From JAEUMD01 sp050246945 (GTDB lineage Bacteria; Pseudomonadota; Alphaproteobacteria; Rhizobiales; Hyphomicrobiaceae): a stretch of 64,000 nucleotides of DNA. A model generated the notes under the pieces. The model was not told the DNA's origin. It searched no databases and saw only the letters and a list, made by a program, of their open reading frames with translations. This document shows, one piece after another, positions 23,666-32,674 of the stretch (position 1 is the stretch's first letter; each line of letters opens with the position of its first letter). The position numbers and the translations under genes were made by a program. The stretch is from assembly GCA_050246945.1 (NCBI GenBank), contig JBFWVC010000018.1, forward strand, positions 1-64,000, written 5' to 3'.

Positions 23666-24844
23666 ATGACGACATCCCGCACCCGATCTTCTGTCCGGTC
23701 TCGTACGGAGCACCAAGGCAATCCCCGAACAACGATGCCGCATGAGGCATCCTGCTGGCGCGCCGTGACCGAGCGCGACCGGGCAGCGGATGGCTCTTTC
23801 GTCTATGCTGTCGGCACGACCGGCATTTACTGCCGGCCGTCATGTCCCGCACGCCGGCCGCACCGCCGTAACGTGCGCTTCTTTGCGACCCCCGCAGAAG
23901 CAGGTGCAGCCGGCTTTCGCCCCTGCAAGCGCTGCCAGCCCACCAGCTTCGGGCAATCCGATGTCCAAGGACGTCGAGTTGCGTGTGTGACCGAGACCTG
24001 CCGGCGCATCGAGTCGTCCGAGGAAATGCCCTGCCTGACCGAACTTGCACGGCTTGCCGGCCTCAGCACCGCGCATTTCCACCGCACGTTCAAGTCGCTC
24101 GTTGGCGTCACACCAAAACAATATGCCACGGCGGTGCGGGCCGAGCGGCTCCGTCAAGCCCTCCCCGCCTCACCGACAGTGACCGCCGCCGTCCATGGAG
24201 CTGGCTATATGTCCACGACCCGCTTTTACGCCGAAGCCCAGGAAGTGCTTGGGATGAGTCCGAAATCCTATCGCTCCGGCGGCGCTGGTGAAGTAATTCG
24301 CCACGTTGGCGCCCTTTCTTCGCTGGGGTTGGTCCTGATAGCGTCAAGCGCACAGGGCATTTGCGCGGTTTTGATCGGCGACAACATGGAAGCGCTTCGC
24401 GACGATCTGGCCAGGCGATTTCCGAGAGCCAATCTAGTCGAAGGAGATGCCACTCTTGCCGAACACGTCGAGCAGATCCTCACGCAAATCGACAAGCCCG
24501 GCCGACATGCGCCGGGTCTACCGATTGATCTCAGAGGTACGGCCTTCCAAATGCGCGTCTGGGATGCGCTACGCAAGATTCCGACGGGCGACACGGTGAG
24601 CTACGGCGAACTCGCCAGAAGCATCGGCGCACCCCGCGCCGTTCGTGCCGTTGCCGCAGCATGTGGAGCCAATCCCGTCGCCGTACTGGTCCCCTGCCAT
24701 CGCGCGGTCGGGGCGAATGGCGCGCCGACCGGATATCGCTGGGGCATAGAGCGCAAGAAGACTCTGCTCGAAAGCGAGGCTGCGGCCGAAAAAAAGAAAA
24801 AGAAAAACAATGTCACGACCAAAGCTCGCTCTCCGCGCACGTGA
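23666..24844 (+). CDS. ada: Ada: bifunctional DNA alkylation repair / transcriptional regulator
   Basis: Protein of 392 residues from 23666 (369 if started at the ATG at 23735). The N-terminal methylphosphotriester domain has four zinc cysteines: Cys56 and Cys60 in IYCRPSCPAR, and Cys87 and Cys90 in CKRC. A central AraC-type HTH follows (LARLAGLSTAHFHRTFKSLVGVTPKQY). The C-terminal O6-methylguanine methyltransferase has the acceptor motif PCHRAV at about 343-348 and the upstream VAAACGANP block. It repairs alkylated DNA and, when methylated, activates the adaptive response. The last 20 residues after the conserved core are Lys-rich, encoded by an A-rich run. Confidence 0.93.
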   Translation: MTTSRTRSSVRSRTEHQGNPRTTMPHEASCWRAVTERDRAADGSFVYAVGTTGIYCRPSCPARRPHRRNVRFFATPAEAGAAGFRPCKRCQPTSFGQSDVQGRRVACVTETCRRIESSEEMPCLTELARLAGLSTAHFHRTFKSLVGVTPKQYATAVRAERLRQALPASPTVTAAVHGAGYMSTTRFYAEAQEVLGMSPKSYRSGGAGEVIRHVGALSSLGLVLIASSAQGICAVLIGDNMEALRDDLARRFPRANLVEGDATLAEHVEQILTQIDKPGRHAPGLPIDLRGTAFQMRVWDALRKIPTGDTVSYGELARSIGAPRAVRAVAAACGANPVAVLVPCHRAVGANGAPTGYRWGIERKKTLLESEAAAEKKKKKNNVTTKARSPRT

Positions 24845-25126
24845 CAGACCCGGTCAGCGCTAAATCAAAATAAAAAAGGGCCGGATTCGCCGATATCGAA
24901 ACAGTCATGCTTCCGGCGATGGCGCCAGGACGTTTCTCGAACTTGGGATGGCGCAAGCCACGGTGGCCGGACGTGAATCAATCTGATCCTGACCCGCTCT
25001 ATGGAAGCCGCAGTCGATTGCGCGCTTGTGCACATGGCCCGCCCCTCCGGGGCATAGCCTTGCCCACACCTTCTCCCAGCGTGAACCCCTGGAATCGGGA
25101 GATTCCAGTGTGAACTGTCTCACGCA
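24845..25126. other. Intergenic region with a degraded family-A repeat
   Basis: About 280 bases without a supported gene. The segment 24973-25002 matches the tail of repeat family A; the remainder shows nothing recognisable. Confidence 0.5.
24973..25002. repeat. Family-A repeat fragment (tail only)
   Basis: Reads GTGAATCAATCTGATCCTGA then CCCGCTCTAT, matching the tail of the family-A copies at 10671-10702 and 21957-21986. The hairpin half is not found upstream, so this copy is truncated or strongly diverged. Confidence 0.55.
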
Positions 25127-25336
25127 TCAGATCGCGCGGCATTCCTTTTTCGGCCGGGAGCCGCGCGCGTTCGATTGTGAGGATTTGCCGCCGTTCCCGT
25201 CCTGAATTTCGTGCTTGGTCTTTTGCGTCGCCTGCATGAAGGCCATATTGTTCACATAGCTGCGAAAATCATGGCTCGCCGCCAGTTTGGCAACATTTCC
25301 GCTCATAGAAATAAGACCGTATTTTGCAATATACAT
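25127..25336 (-). CDS. Small protein of unknown function, 69 residues
   Basis: An ATG at 25336 is preceded by a strong ribosome-binding site (GGAGG, 6 bases upstream), which is the main reason to accept this gene. The protein starts MYIAKYGLISMSGNVAKLAA, with a central HDFRSYVNNMAFMQATQKTK segment and a polar, basic C-terminal tail. No signal peptide, membrane segment or known motif is visible. The longer frame beginning at 25567 is unlikely. No operon partner. Confidence 0.5.
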   Translation of the reverse strand: MYIAKYGLISMSGNVAKLAASHDFRSYVNNMAFMQATQKTKHEIQDGNGGKSSQSNARGSRPKKECRAI

Positions 25337-25749
25337 TTTTCGCCTCCGCGCTGAATGGCTAATCTTCGCATCGGAGTATTGCCGAACCCGCTTTTTGGAG
25401 ACGAAGTCTTGATGAAAACTATGGCCGGAGCATTTACGCAAAATTAAACGATTTCGGCGCGCCACAGAGATTCGGCTCAAGCCCGACTTGGCTCTCGACC
25501 GCCATGGAAGGAACGTGGCGGCTCCGAGGATGATCGTGATCCCGCTGACCGCGGAACGCTGACGCACCAGAGTTCCGCTCAGTCGGAAGGGCGGAGCATC
25601 CCCACAAGCGCAACACCCTCCGCAGGGACCCGTTTAAAGAAACTCGGCATGCAGAGCCGCCGAACCGGCGACAATGCTTCCCACGCGCCGCCCGGCGCCG
25701 TTTCCCAGTTGAGGTACGTTATCGGATTGAGAGACAACAATAAAAGTCA
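25337..25749. other. Intergenic region upstream of the small gene and downstream of tRNA-Phe
   Basis: About 410 bases. A few short frames exist but none has a ribosome-binding site or family motif. A GC-rich imperfect hairpin (GGCGGAG ... CTCCGC, around 25590-25622) is the only structure I notice. Confidence 0.4.
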
Positions 25750-25825
25750 TGGTGCCCAGGGGCGGAATTGAACCACCGACACTGCGATTTTCAGTCGCAT
25801 GCTCTACCAACTGAGCTACCTGGGC
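25750..25825 (-). tRNA. tRNA-Phe (GAA anticodon)
   Basis: The minus strand reads a full cloverleaf: acceptor GCCCAGG/CCTGGGC, D-arm GCTCAGTTGGTAGAGC, anticodon stem TGCGA/TCGCA with loop CTGAAAA (anticodon GAA), and T-arm GGTGGTTCAATTCCGCC. The CCA end is encoded (25752-25750). It stands alone between an unknown small gene and addA. Confidence 0.96.
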
Positions 25826-25974
25826 AAAGCTCCAACCCGGTGCTGGCCTGGATCGAAGTTCGGCCCTTATAGTGAGTTGGCAGGGGCGTGTCCAGCACAC
25901 TTGGCGCGCGCCGGAGAACCGGCGAAACCCCATCCGCAACCGGCCACTGCCACCGCTTAAGGATCGACCGGCGC

Positions 25975-28900
25975 ATGAGCACACCCGGCATGAGCACGCC
26001 CGTGACGACCGACGATATCGAAGCGATAACTGAACAAACCAACCGGCGCCAGGCACGTGCGGCAGACCCCGCCACTTCCGCTTGGGTCAGCGCCAACGCT
26101 GGCACTGGAAAAACCCACGTTCTCACGCGCCGCGTGCTCCGTCTGCTTCTCGCTGGCACCGCCCCGGAGCGGATCTTGTGCCTCACCTACACCAAGGCCG
26201 CCGCAGCAGAGATGTCGACGCGCGTCTTTGCGGAACTGGGCTTCTGGGTGACCAAGCCTGCCGACGAACTCCGAGCGGGGCTCGTTAAGCTTCTTGGCCG
26301 CGAACCTTCGCCGGAGGAGATATGCCGCGCCCGAACGCTGTTCGCCCGCGCCATTGAGACCCCTGGCGGCTTCAAGGTACAGACGATTCACGCCTTCGCC
26401 GAACGCCTGCTTCAGCGCTTCCCGCTCGAGGCCGGTGTTACGCCGGGTTTCACCATTATCGACGACGTGGTCGCACGCCAACTCATGCGCGAGGCGACTG
26501 ACGATATGTTGAGCGAGGCCACCGACACTCCCAACAAGCCTCTAGGTGGAGCATTGCGGTCCACCATTGCCTTTGCCGCCGATGAGAGCTTCGACGAGCT
26601 TCTGCGGGCGGCACTCGCCAAAAAGGACTGGATCGAACGCATCGTCAGGATCTACGGCGACGACGGACGCGGCAATCTGCGTGACCCCTTCACAGCGGCA
26701 GCTCCATTCTATCGGCAGGCCTTCTCGATAGGTCCCGGCGAAACACAGGGGTCGATCGACGACGAACGCGCGCTCATCCTCACCCCGCATGCAGCAGAAC
26801 ATGCTGCACAAGTCCTGTGTGCCAGCGACAAGCCGACCGACAATCGCCTCGGCCAGGCGCTCGCGCAAGCCGCACGCAGCGCGAGCGATGCCGAACGCAT
26901 TGCCTGCTTCGCTGAAGCGCTGCTCACCAAGGAAGGCAACCCGCGCTCAGACAAGCAATTCGTGACCAAAGGCGTGCGCGAGACCGAGCTGGGCCTGACG
27001 GATCAGCTGTGCAGTGCGCGCGATCGCTTTGCGGAGCTGACGGCCAAGCACCGCGCACTCGACGCCATTGACGCCACGCTGGCGCTGATGCGCCTCGCCG
27101 ATGCGGTATTGACACGCTATGCGCGATTGAAGGCACGCCGTGCGGCGCTCGACTTCGAGGATTTAATTCGCCATACGGCCAGCCTGTTGCGGGTTTCAGG
27201 CTCTGCCGAATGGGTGCTCTACAAGCTTGACGGCGGGCTCGATCACATCCTGGTGGACGAAAGCCAGGACACGAGCCCCGAGCAGTGGCGCATCGTCGAG
27301 GCATTGGCGGCGGAGTTCTTCGCCGGCGCCGGCGCGCGCGCTCCCGATGCCCGCGACACGTCTGGCGACGCGCGACCGCAGCAGCGCACATTGTTTGCAG
27401 TCGGCGATGAGAAGCAGTCGATCTACAGCTTCCAGGGCGCTCGCCCCGAGGAGTTCGCCCGCATGGGCACTGCATTCCGCAAGCGCGCCGAGGCCGCGCG
27501 CGTGGCCTGGGAGAACATACCGCTTACCTTGTCCTTCCGCACGGTAGCCCCGGTTCTCGAGGCCGTAGATCGCGTTTTCGCCGATCACCGAAACACGCCG
27601 GGCCTCGCAGCAAATGCCTCGCGGACCGCAGGCGCCAATCCTGTCGCAACGCCTGTTGTTCATGCCGCCCATCGTATCGGCCACGCCGGCCTCGTCGAGG
27701 TGTGGGACGTGGAGAAGGCTGCAGAAGCGCAAGGGCACGATCCCTGGGCGCCCGCTGAAACCGACGGCTTCGACGACACGCCGCCGGCAGTGCGGCTAGC
27801 AAACCGCATCGCCGAGAGAATCGAACAGATGGTTGTGAACGGCGAAGAACTCCTGTCGGAAGGTCGGCCAATCACGCCCGGCGACATTCTCATCCTCGTG
27901 CGCAAGCGTCACCCATTCGCGAGGCCGATGGTAGCGGCGTTGAAGGCCCGCCGCATTCCGGTCGCCGGCGCCGACCGCCTTTCGCTTGCCGACCAGACCG
28001 CAGTGCAGGATCTCATTGCGCTTGCAGATTTCCTCACCCTACCCGAGGACGACATGGCGCTCGCCAACGTTCTCAAGAGCCCGCTTTTCGGCTTCGACGA
28101 CGATCAGTTGCTTGCTATCGCCCATGGCCGCAGCGGCACATTGTGGAAGGCACTTCTCCAGCGGCGCAGTGACAGCTCCGCATTCGAGGAAGCCGCCGAA
28201 CTGCTCCGCGAGTGGCGCCGCCGCGCCGACTTCCTGCCGCCCTTCGAGTTCCTGGCCGGCGTGCTGGATCGCGACGGAATGCGCCGGCGCCTGCTGGCCA
28301 GGCTTGGACCCGAAGCCGCCGACAGCATCGACGAGCTATTGAACCTGGCCATCGCGTTCGACGATTCCGCCCCGCCGTCTCTAACCGGTTTTCTCACGTG
28401 GCTGCGCGAATCCAATCGCGAGATCAAACGCGACATGGAGCATGGCCGTGACGAGGTCCGCGTCATGACCGTGCATGGCGCCAAGGGCCTCGAAGCACCC
28501 GTGGTATTCTTGCCCGACACCTGCTCGACGAGCAGCGTGGGCCGCTCCGCGAGCCTTTACCCCCTCGCCACGCCTCCCGCCCCGAAGGACACGCCACCCG
28601 CCTTCGTGTGGCAGATCAAGGGGGCGGGCCAGTTGCCCCCGATCGCCGCAGGGCGCGAAGCAGTCAAGGAGCGCGACCGGGAGGAACGCAACCGCCTGCT
28701 CTACGTCGCCATGACGCGCGCCCGTGACCGGCTCTATGTCGCGGGGTTCGATGGCAAGCAGAAGCGCTCGCCCGAAAGCTGGTACGATCTTGTCCGCAAC
28801 GGTCTCGACGGCCTTCTCAAACCTTTCGAAGACGACTCCGGCCGCTCGGTCTTCCGCTTCGAATCACGACAAATGGTAGAGGCAAAGACGCCCGATTCGA

Positions 28901-29664
28901 AGCTCACGCAGGCGCATCCCGCCGTGCTGTTGGAGGAGTGGGCTACGTCTGCGGCACCGCGCGAGCCGCAACTCACCATGCCGCTTGCCCCGTCCCGCCT
29001 CGCTCCCTACGACGTCGACGACGCTGGAGAGCCTGTGGCGCCGCCGCCGACCGCCAGGACCCAGGCTGACGAGCCGCCTGCAACCCGCCCCGCAGCGCGC
29101 ACCGCCGGCAATCGCTTCCTGCGCGGCACCTTGACACACGCCCTGCTCAAACATCTGCCTGATTTTCCAGCAGACGCTTGGGAGCAGGCCGCTGCGGCCT
29201 TCGTGGCAACCCGCGGACGCGAGCTGCCGCCTGCTGTTCGCAATAGCATTGTGCGCGAGACACTTGCCGTTCTCACCTCCAGCGAGTTCGCCCCGCTGTT
29301 CGGTCCGCAAAGCCGCGCAGAAGTTGCCATTGCCGCCGAGATTCCCAGACCCGATGGCCGCGGCCCCGCTCTGAAGCTCAATGGCCAGATCGACCGTCTC
29401 GCCGTGCACGCGGACGTCGTTTACATAATCGACTATAAGACCAACCGGCCGCCGCCGAACGAAGCCTCACAGGTTGCAGACGCATACGTGTTGCAACTTG
29501 CCGCCTATCGCCTCGCACTCGCCCAAATGTTCCCTCAAAAGTTGCTAAGAGCAGCGATCCTGTGGACTGATGGCCCGCGGCTTCTGGAGATTTCGGACAC
29601 GATGCTGGCGACTTACGAGCGCAGGCTCTGGGATCTGGACGCAACCAACCTTGACGTGCCCTAG
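25975..29664 (+). CDS. addA: AddA: helicase-nuclease subunit of the AddAB double-strand break repair enzyme
   Basis: Protein of about 1229 residues. N-terminal UvrD-like superfamily 1 helicase: Walker A SANAGTGKTHVLTRR, CLTYTKAAAAEM (motif Ia), the DEXX-box region HILVDESQDTSPEQWR, QSIYSFQGARPEEF and the late motif MTVHGAKGLEAPVVF...RLLYVAMTRARDRL. The C-terminal nuclease domain contains IDRLAVHADVVYIIDYKTNRP, the D-Y-K core of the RecB-type nuclease. With AddB it resects double-strand breaks for RecA. ATG 25975 is taken; ATGs at 25888 and 25990 are alternatives. trxA follows, as in related genomes, but addB is not upstream, where a tRNA gene on the other strand is found instead. Confidence 0.93.
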   Translation: MSTPGMSTPVTTDDIEAITEQTNRRQARAADPATSAWVSANAGTGKTHVLTRRVLRLLLAGTAPERILCLTYTKAAAAEMSTRVFAELGFWVTKPADELRAGLVKLLGREPSPEEICRARTLFARAIETPGGFKVQTIHAFAERLLQRFPLEAGVTPGFTIIDDVVARQLMREATDDMLSEATDTPNKPLGGALRSTIAFAADESFDELLRAALAKKDWIERIVRIYGDDGRGNLRDPFTAAAPFYRQAFSIGPGETQGSIDDERALILTPHAAEHAAQVLCASDKPTDNRLGQALAQAARSASDAERIACFAEALLTKEGNPRSDKQFVTKGVRETELGLTDQLCSARDRFAELTAKHRALDAIDATLALMRLADAVLTRYARLKARRAALDFEDLIRHTASLLRVSGSAEWVLYKLDGGLDHILVDESQDTSPEQWRIVEALAAEFFAGAGARAPDARDTSGDARPQQRTLFAVGDEKQSIYSFQGARPEEFARMGTAFRKRAEAARVAWENIPLTLSFRTVAPVLEAVDRVFADHRNTPGLAANASRTAGANPVATPVVHAAHRIGHAGLVEVWDVEKAAEAQGHDPWAPAETDGFDDTPPAVRLANRIAERIEQMVVNGEELLSEGRPITPGDILILVRKRHPFARPMVAALKARRIPVAGADRLSLADQTAVQDLIALADFLTLPEDDMALANVLKSPLFGFDDDQLLAIAHGRSGTLWKALLQRRSDSSAFEEAAELLREWRRRADFLPPFEFLAGVLDRDGMRRRLLARLGPEAADSIDELLNLAIAFDDSAPPSLTGFLTWLRESNREIKRDMEHGRDEVRVMTVHGAKGLEAPVVFLPDTCSTSSVGRSASLYPLATPPAPKDTPPAFVWQIKGAGQLPPIAAGREAVKERDREERNRLLYVAMTRARDRLYVAGFDGKQKRSPESWYDLVRNGLDGLLKPFEDDSGRSVFRFESRQMVEAKTPDSKLTQAHPAVLLEEWATSAAPREPQLTMPLAPSRLAPYDVDDAGEPVAPPPTARTQADEPPATRPAARTAGNRFLRGTLTHALLKHLPDFPADAWEQAAAAFVATRGRELPPAVRNSIVRETLAVLTSSEFAPLFGPQSRAEVAIAAEIPRPDGRGPALKLNGQIDRLAVHADVVYIIDYKTNRPPPNEASQVADAYVLQLAAYRLALAQMFPQKLLRAAILWTDGPRLLEISDTMLATYERRLWDLDATNLDVP

Positions 29665-29745
29665 GCCTCTCCCTACCTTCCCGGAAAATTGCGTTACAAC
29701 ACAAACCGGACGCCGCTGCCTGGCGCCGCCTGAAGGAGACAAGCG

Positions 29746-30072
29746 ATGACGCATGCCGTATCGGACAAGACGTTCGAGGAAGAAGTTTTGAAGTCCGCCG
29801 AACCGGTGGTCGTCGACTTCTTCGCCGAATGGTGCGGCCCCTGCAAAGCCATGGCGCCGGCGCTCGACCAGGTCGCGCAGGAGCTCAAGGGCAAGGTCAA
29901 GATCGTCAAGCTCGACGTCGACCAGAACCCGCAGGTCACCACCCGGTACGGAATCCGCGCCATGCCGACGCTGATGATCTTCCAGGGTGGTCAGGTAGCT
30001 GCTTCTCATACAGGCGCCCTGGTTCAGAAGAAGCGCCTCGAGGACTGGATCCACGGCTCGATCAGCATCTGA
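29746..30072 (+). CDS. trxA: Thioredoxin
   Basis: Protein of 108 residues, the usual length for thioredoxin 1, with the redox active site WCGPCK (29-34), the cis-proline in RAMPTLMIF and the family end block. A cytosolic disulfide reductase serving ribonucleotide reductase, methionine sulfoxide reductase and others. AAGGAG sits upstream of the ATG. It lies 81 bases after addA and is followed by an intrinsic terminator. Confidence 0.97.
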   Translation: MTHAVSDKTFEEEVLKSAEPVVVDFFAEWCGPCKAMAPALDQVAQELKGKVKIVKLDVDQNPQVTTRYGIRAMPTLMIFQGGQVAASHTGALVQKKRLEDWIHGSISI

Positions 30073-30107
30073 GGCGTTTGACACTGTTCGTCGCTGCGAT
30101 GACATCA

Positions 30108-30136
30108 GGGCTGCCGCTTCCGGCAGCCCTTTTCGT
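30108..30136 (+). terminator. Rho-independent terminator after trxA
   Basis: Perfect 9-bp stem GGGCTGCCG / CGGCAGCCC with loop CTTC, followed by TTTTCGTTT. It begins 36 bases after the trxA stop. Confidence 0.93.
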
Positions 30137-30207
30137 TTCCGCAACGACCGAACCGAGCCGCCCGCGTCCACAGTTCCGCCGTACCGATAAAATGGACCAC
30201 GATCGAC

Positions 30208-31149
30208 ATGTCGAAACCAAGCATCGTCATTCTCGGAGCCGGCGGCGTCGGCGGCTACTTCGGCGCCCGCCTCGTCGAGCACGAAGCGGCCGACGTCACT
30301 TTTCTCGTTCGCGACATGCGCAAGACCGTACTGATGCGCGACGGCTTGTCGGTCAAGAGTCCGCACGGCAATATAGAGCGGGTACCGGTTGATGCACGCA
30401 CCGCGGCCGAACTCGCTGGCGCTGCTCCAGATTATCTGCTGTTGACCTGCAAGGCCTACGATCTCGACGCAGCGATGGAGACGATAGCGCCCGTGGTCGG
30501 GCCATCGACGGCCATCGTCCCGCTTTTGAACGGCCTCGCCCACATAGAACGCCTCAATCGAGCGTTTTCACGAACGCAAATCCTTCCGGGCACCGTGAGC
30601 CTCCAGGTTCGCCAGAACGCGGACGGAACGATCCATCATTTGAACGATTGGCAATTCTTCATCGTTGGCGAGCAGGACCAAGGCATATCGGAGCGCGTTA
30701 CCCGGCTCGTGACCGCTCTACAGCGTGCCAAAGTGACGCCGACCGCCAGCCCCGACATCATGCAGAACCTGTGGGAAAAGATCGTGATGCTCGCGACGCT
30801 GGCCGCAATGACGACTTTGATGCGTGCCCCGGTCGGCGACATCGCCAGCGCCCCCGGCGGTGCCGAACTCTCGCACCGCATGCTGGAGCTCAATGCAGCC
30901 GCCGCCGCGCACGCGGGTCACCCCGTCCCCGCGAGCCAGCTTGATCAATGGCGCGGCATGTTTTCCGACGTCAGGTCGACCTTTGCCGCATCGATGCTGG
31001 CCGACATGATGCGTGGCGGTCCGATCGAGGCCGACCACATCGTCGGCGACATGCTGGAGCGCCTGCGCGCAGCGGGCCTCGATACGACGCTGCATGCGCT
31101 CTCCTATGCCAACCTCAAGGTCTATGAGGCAAAGCGCAAAGCGTCTTGA
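30208..31149 (+). CDS. panE: 2-dehydropantoate 2-reductase (ketopantoate reductase) family
   Basis: Protein of 313 residues. PanE reduces 2-dehydropantoate with NADPH in pantothenate/CoA synthesis. The N-terminal Rossmann motif is ILGAGGVGGYFGARL, the catalytic lysine block is LLLTCKAYD, and the C-terminal domain has NLWEKIVMLATLAAMTTLMR with the conserved N-x-W-x-K. Several paralogues of this family act on other 2-keto acids, so the exact substrate is inferred. It has its own start after the trxA terminator. Confidence 0.85.
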   Translation: MSKPSIVILGAGGVGGYFGARLVEHEAADVTFLVRDMRKTVLMRDGLSVKSPHGNIERVPVDARTAAELAGAAPDYLLLTCKAYDLDAAMETIAPVVGPSTAIVPLLNGLAHIERLNRAFSRTQILPGTVSLQVRQNADGTIHHLNDWQFFIVGEQDQGISERVTRLVTALQRAKVTPTASPDIMQNLWEKIVMLATLAAMTTLMRAPVGDIASAPGGAELSHRMLELNAAAAAHAGHPVPASQLDQWRGMFSDVRSTFAASMLADMMRGGPIEADHIVGDMLERLRAAGLDTTLHALSYANLKVYEAKRKAS

Positions 31150-31171
31150 CCCGTCCGCCGGCGCCGCTGCA

Positions 31172-31978
31172 ATGTGCGGCATGCCAGGATACCGCACGCT
31201 CGATCCCAACAGCATCATCGCGACACTGGAGAAGCTCGAACAGCGCATCGAGGATAGATTCCCCGGTGCTGGCCTGCTCCGCGTTTGTCGCGAGCTTTTG
31301 CAGGCCGCGCGCGAGAGCAAGGCGCGCATCGCAGCAATCGCCGCACCGAACTACATTTTGCGCGCAATATCGTTAGCAGCCATGACCTGCGGTGTGGTGA
31401 TGCTCGTCTATATCGGCACGATAATCGAAGTGAAGCGGGATGCGGAGAACCTCTATGGCGTGCTCCAGGGCTTCGACAGTGCATTCAATATCCTGGTCCT
31501 CATGGGAGCAGGCGCACTCTTCCTTTCAGGACTCGAAGCACGTTGGAAGCGCCAGCAGGTTCTCGACCACCTCCACGAGCTGAGGTCGATCATACATGTT
31601 ATCGACATGCATCAGCTCACAAAGGACCCTGGTCGCGGCCAGCAGGTGAGCGGCGCCACGCCGCATTCTCCCCCCCGTGCGATGACGCCATTCGAACTGT
31701 CCCGCTACCTAGACTACTGCTCGGAGCTGCTGTCGTTGTCGGCCAAGGTTGCCGCGTTGTATGCGCAGGGAACGCGAGACGCCATCGTCATCGAAACCAC
31801 ATCGGATCTGGGCCAGATCACCTCCAACATGTCGGGCAAAATCTGGCAGAAAATCACGATGGTGCAGATGCGGATCGATACCGAGGCACAGGCCGCCGCT
31901 GCGCCCGCTCCCGGCCATGCGGCCGACCCGATGACATGCCCCCCTCACGCAAATCGGGAGCAATCGGTCGCCACATGA
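31172..31978 (+). CDS. Unknown protein with two membrane segments
   Basis: Protein of 268 residues (ATG 31172; ATG 31181 is possible). N-terminal 50 residues are charged and helical, followed by two TM helices (about LRAISLAAMTCGVVMLVYIG and FNILVLMGAGALFLSGLEA). The cytosolic C-terminal half contains ELRSIIHVIDMHQLTKDP and RYLDYCSELLSLSAKVAALYAQ, then an Ala/Pro-rich tail. No family recognised with certainty. It starts 22 bases after panE and may be co-transcribed with it. The helical, coiled appearance is compatible with a membrane-bound scaffold or sensor, but that is speculation. Confidence 0.72.
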   Translation: MCGMPGYRTLDPNSIIATLEKLEQRIEDRFPGAGLLRVCRELLQAARESKARIAAIAAPNYILRAISLAAMTCGVVMLVYIGTIIEVKRDAENLYGVLQGFDSAFNILVLMGAGALFLSGLEARWKRQQVLDHLHELRSIIHVIDMHQLTKDPGRGQQVSGATPHSPPRAMTPFELSRYLDYCSELLSLSAKVAALYAQGTRDAIVIETTSDLGQITSNMSGKIWQKITMVQMRIDTEAQAAAAPAPGHAADPMTCPPHANREQSVAT

Positions 31979-32103
31979 GGCGAGGTGGCGACGCCGGATC
32001 ATTGCCGCAAAACGCCTCGAGACGATCCCGACATCGCCCGGCTTGATCCCGGCCGCCAACTATTGTTCATTCGGCGCGCAATTCGAGGCGCACGACGGAA
32101 ACC

Positions 32104-32604
32104 ATGACCTGGAAGCACCTATTCTTCGGCTTCGACGGACGCATCAGCCGCCGCCAGTGGTGGCTAGCGATGCTTCCGCTGCTGGTTGCCTCATTGGTCG
32201 TGTCATTCCTCGCCAATCCCATGTCCTGGTATTCCGAGCTGATCGCACAACGTGGCCCAAACCTCGGGGAAACACTTTTCAACCTCGCTTTGCTCATTCC
32301 CGAGACGGCAGTAACCGTCAAGCGGTTCAACGACCGCGATCGGCCGCAGTGGCTGCCCTATGGATATGCGGCGGTGTTCCTTCTTTACATTCTTCTCGAC
32401 CACAATCGGCTGATCCTTGCGGGCAATATTCCGACGGTGATCGAACTGGGCTTCGTCTCGAGCGTTGCAGCAATCATGCTCGTCATTGTGATCGACAACG
32501 GTTTTCTGCGCGGCACCGTCGGACCCAACCGCTATGGCCCCGATCCGCTCGCCAAGGATGTTGATGGTACCGTCGACAACATGTCGGGTCATCGTTCGCG
32601 TTGA
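32104..32604 (+). CDS. DUF805 family inner-membrane protein
   Basis: Protein of 166 residues with the DUF805 opening GFDGRISRRQWW, the family block AVTVKRFNDRDRPQW and the closing GPNRYGPDPL, and four hydrophobic segments. DUF805 proteins are inner-membrane proteins of unknown function. It is encoded just upstream of dapE on the same strand, an arrangement seen in related genomes, but no functional link is established. Confidence 0.88.
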   Translation: MTWKHLFFGFDGRISRRQWWLAMLPLLVASLVVSFLANPMSWYSELIAQRGPNLGETLFNLALLIPETAVTVKRFNDRDRPQWLPYGYAAVFLLYILLDHNRLILAGNIPTVIELGFVSSVAAIMLVIVIDNGFLRGTVGPNRYGPDPLAKDVDGTVDNMSGHRSR

Positions 32605-32674
32605 CCTGGAGCTACCGCGCATGAAGCTGGTGCGCTTCCCTGGGGCCCGCCAAAACCTGAGCATAGGACGCACA

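Noticed and set aside
31660..31760. Possible coding frame changes inside the unknown two-TM protein gene
   Set aside because: The main frame is open throughout; competing frames are short and have no start signals.
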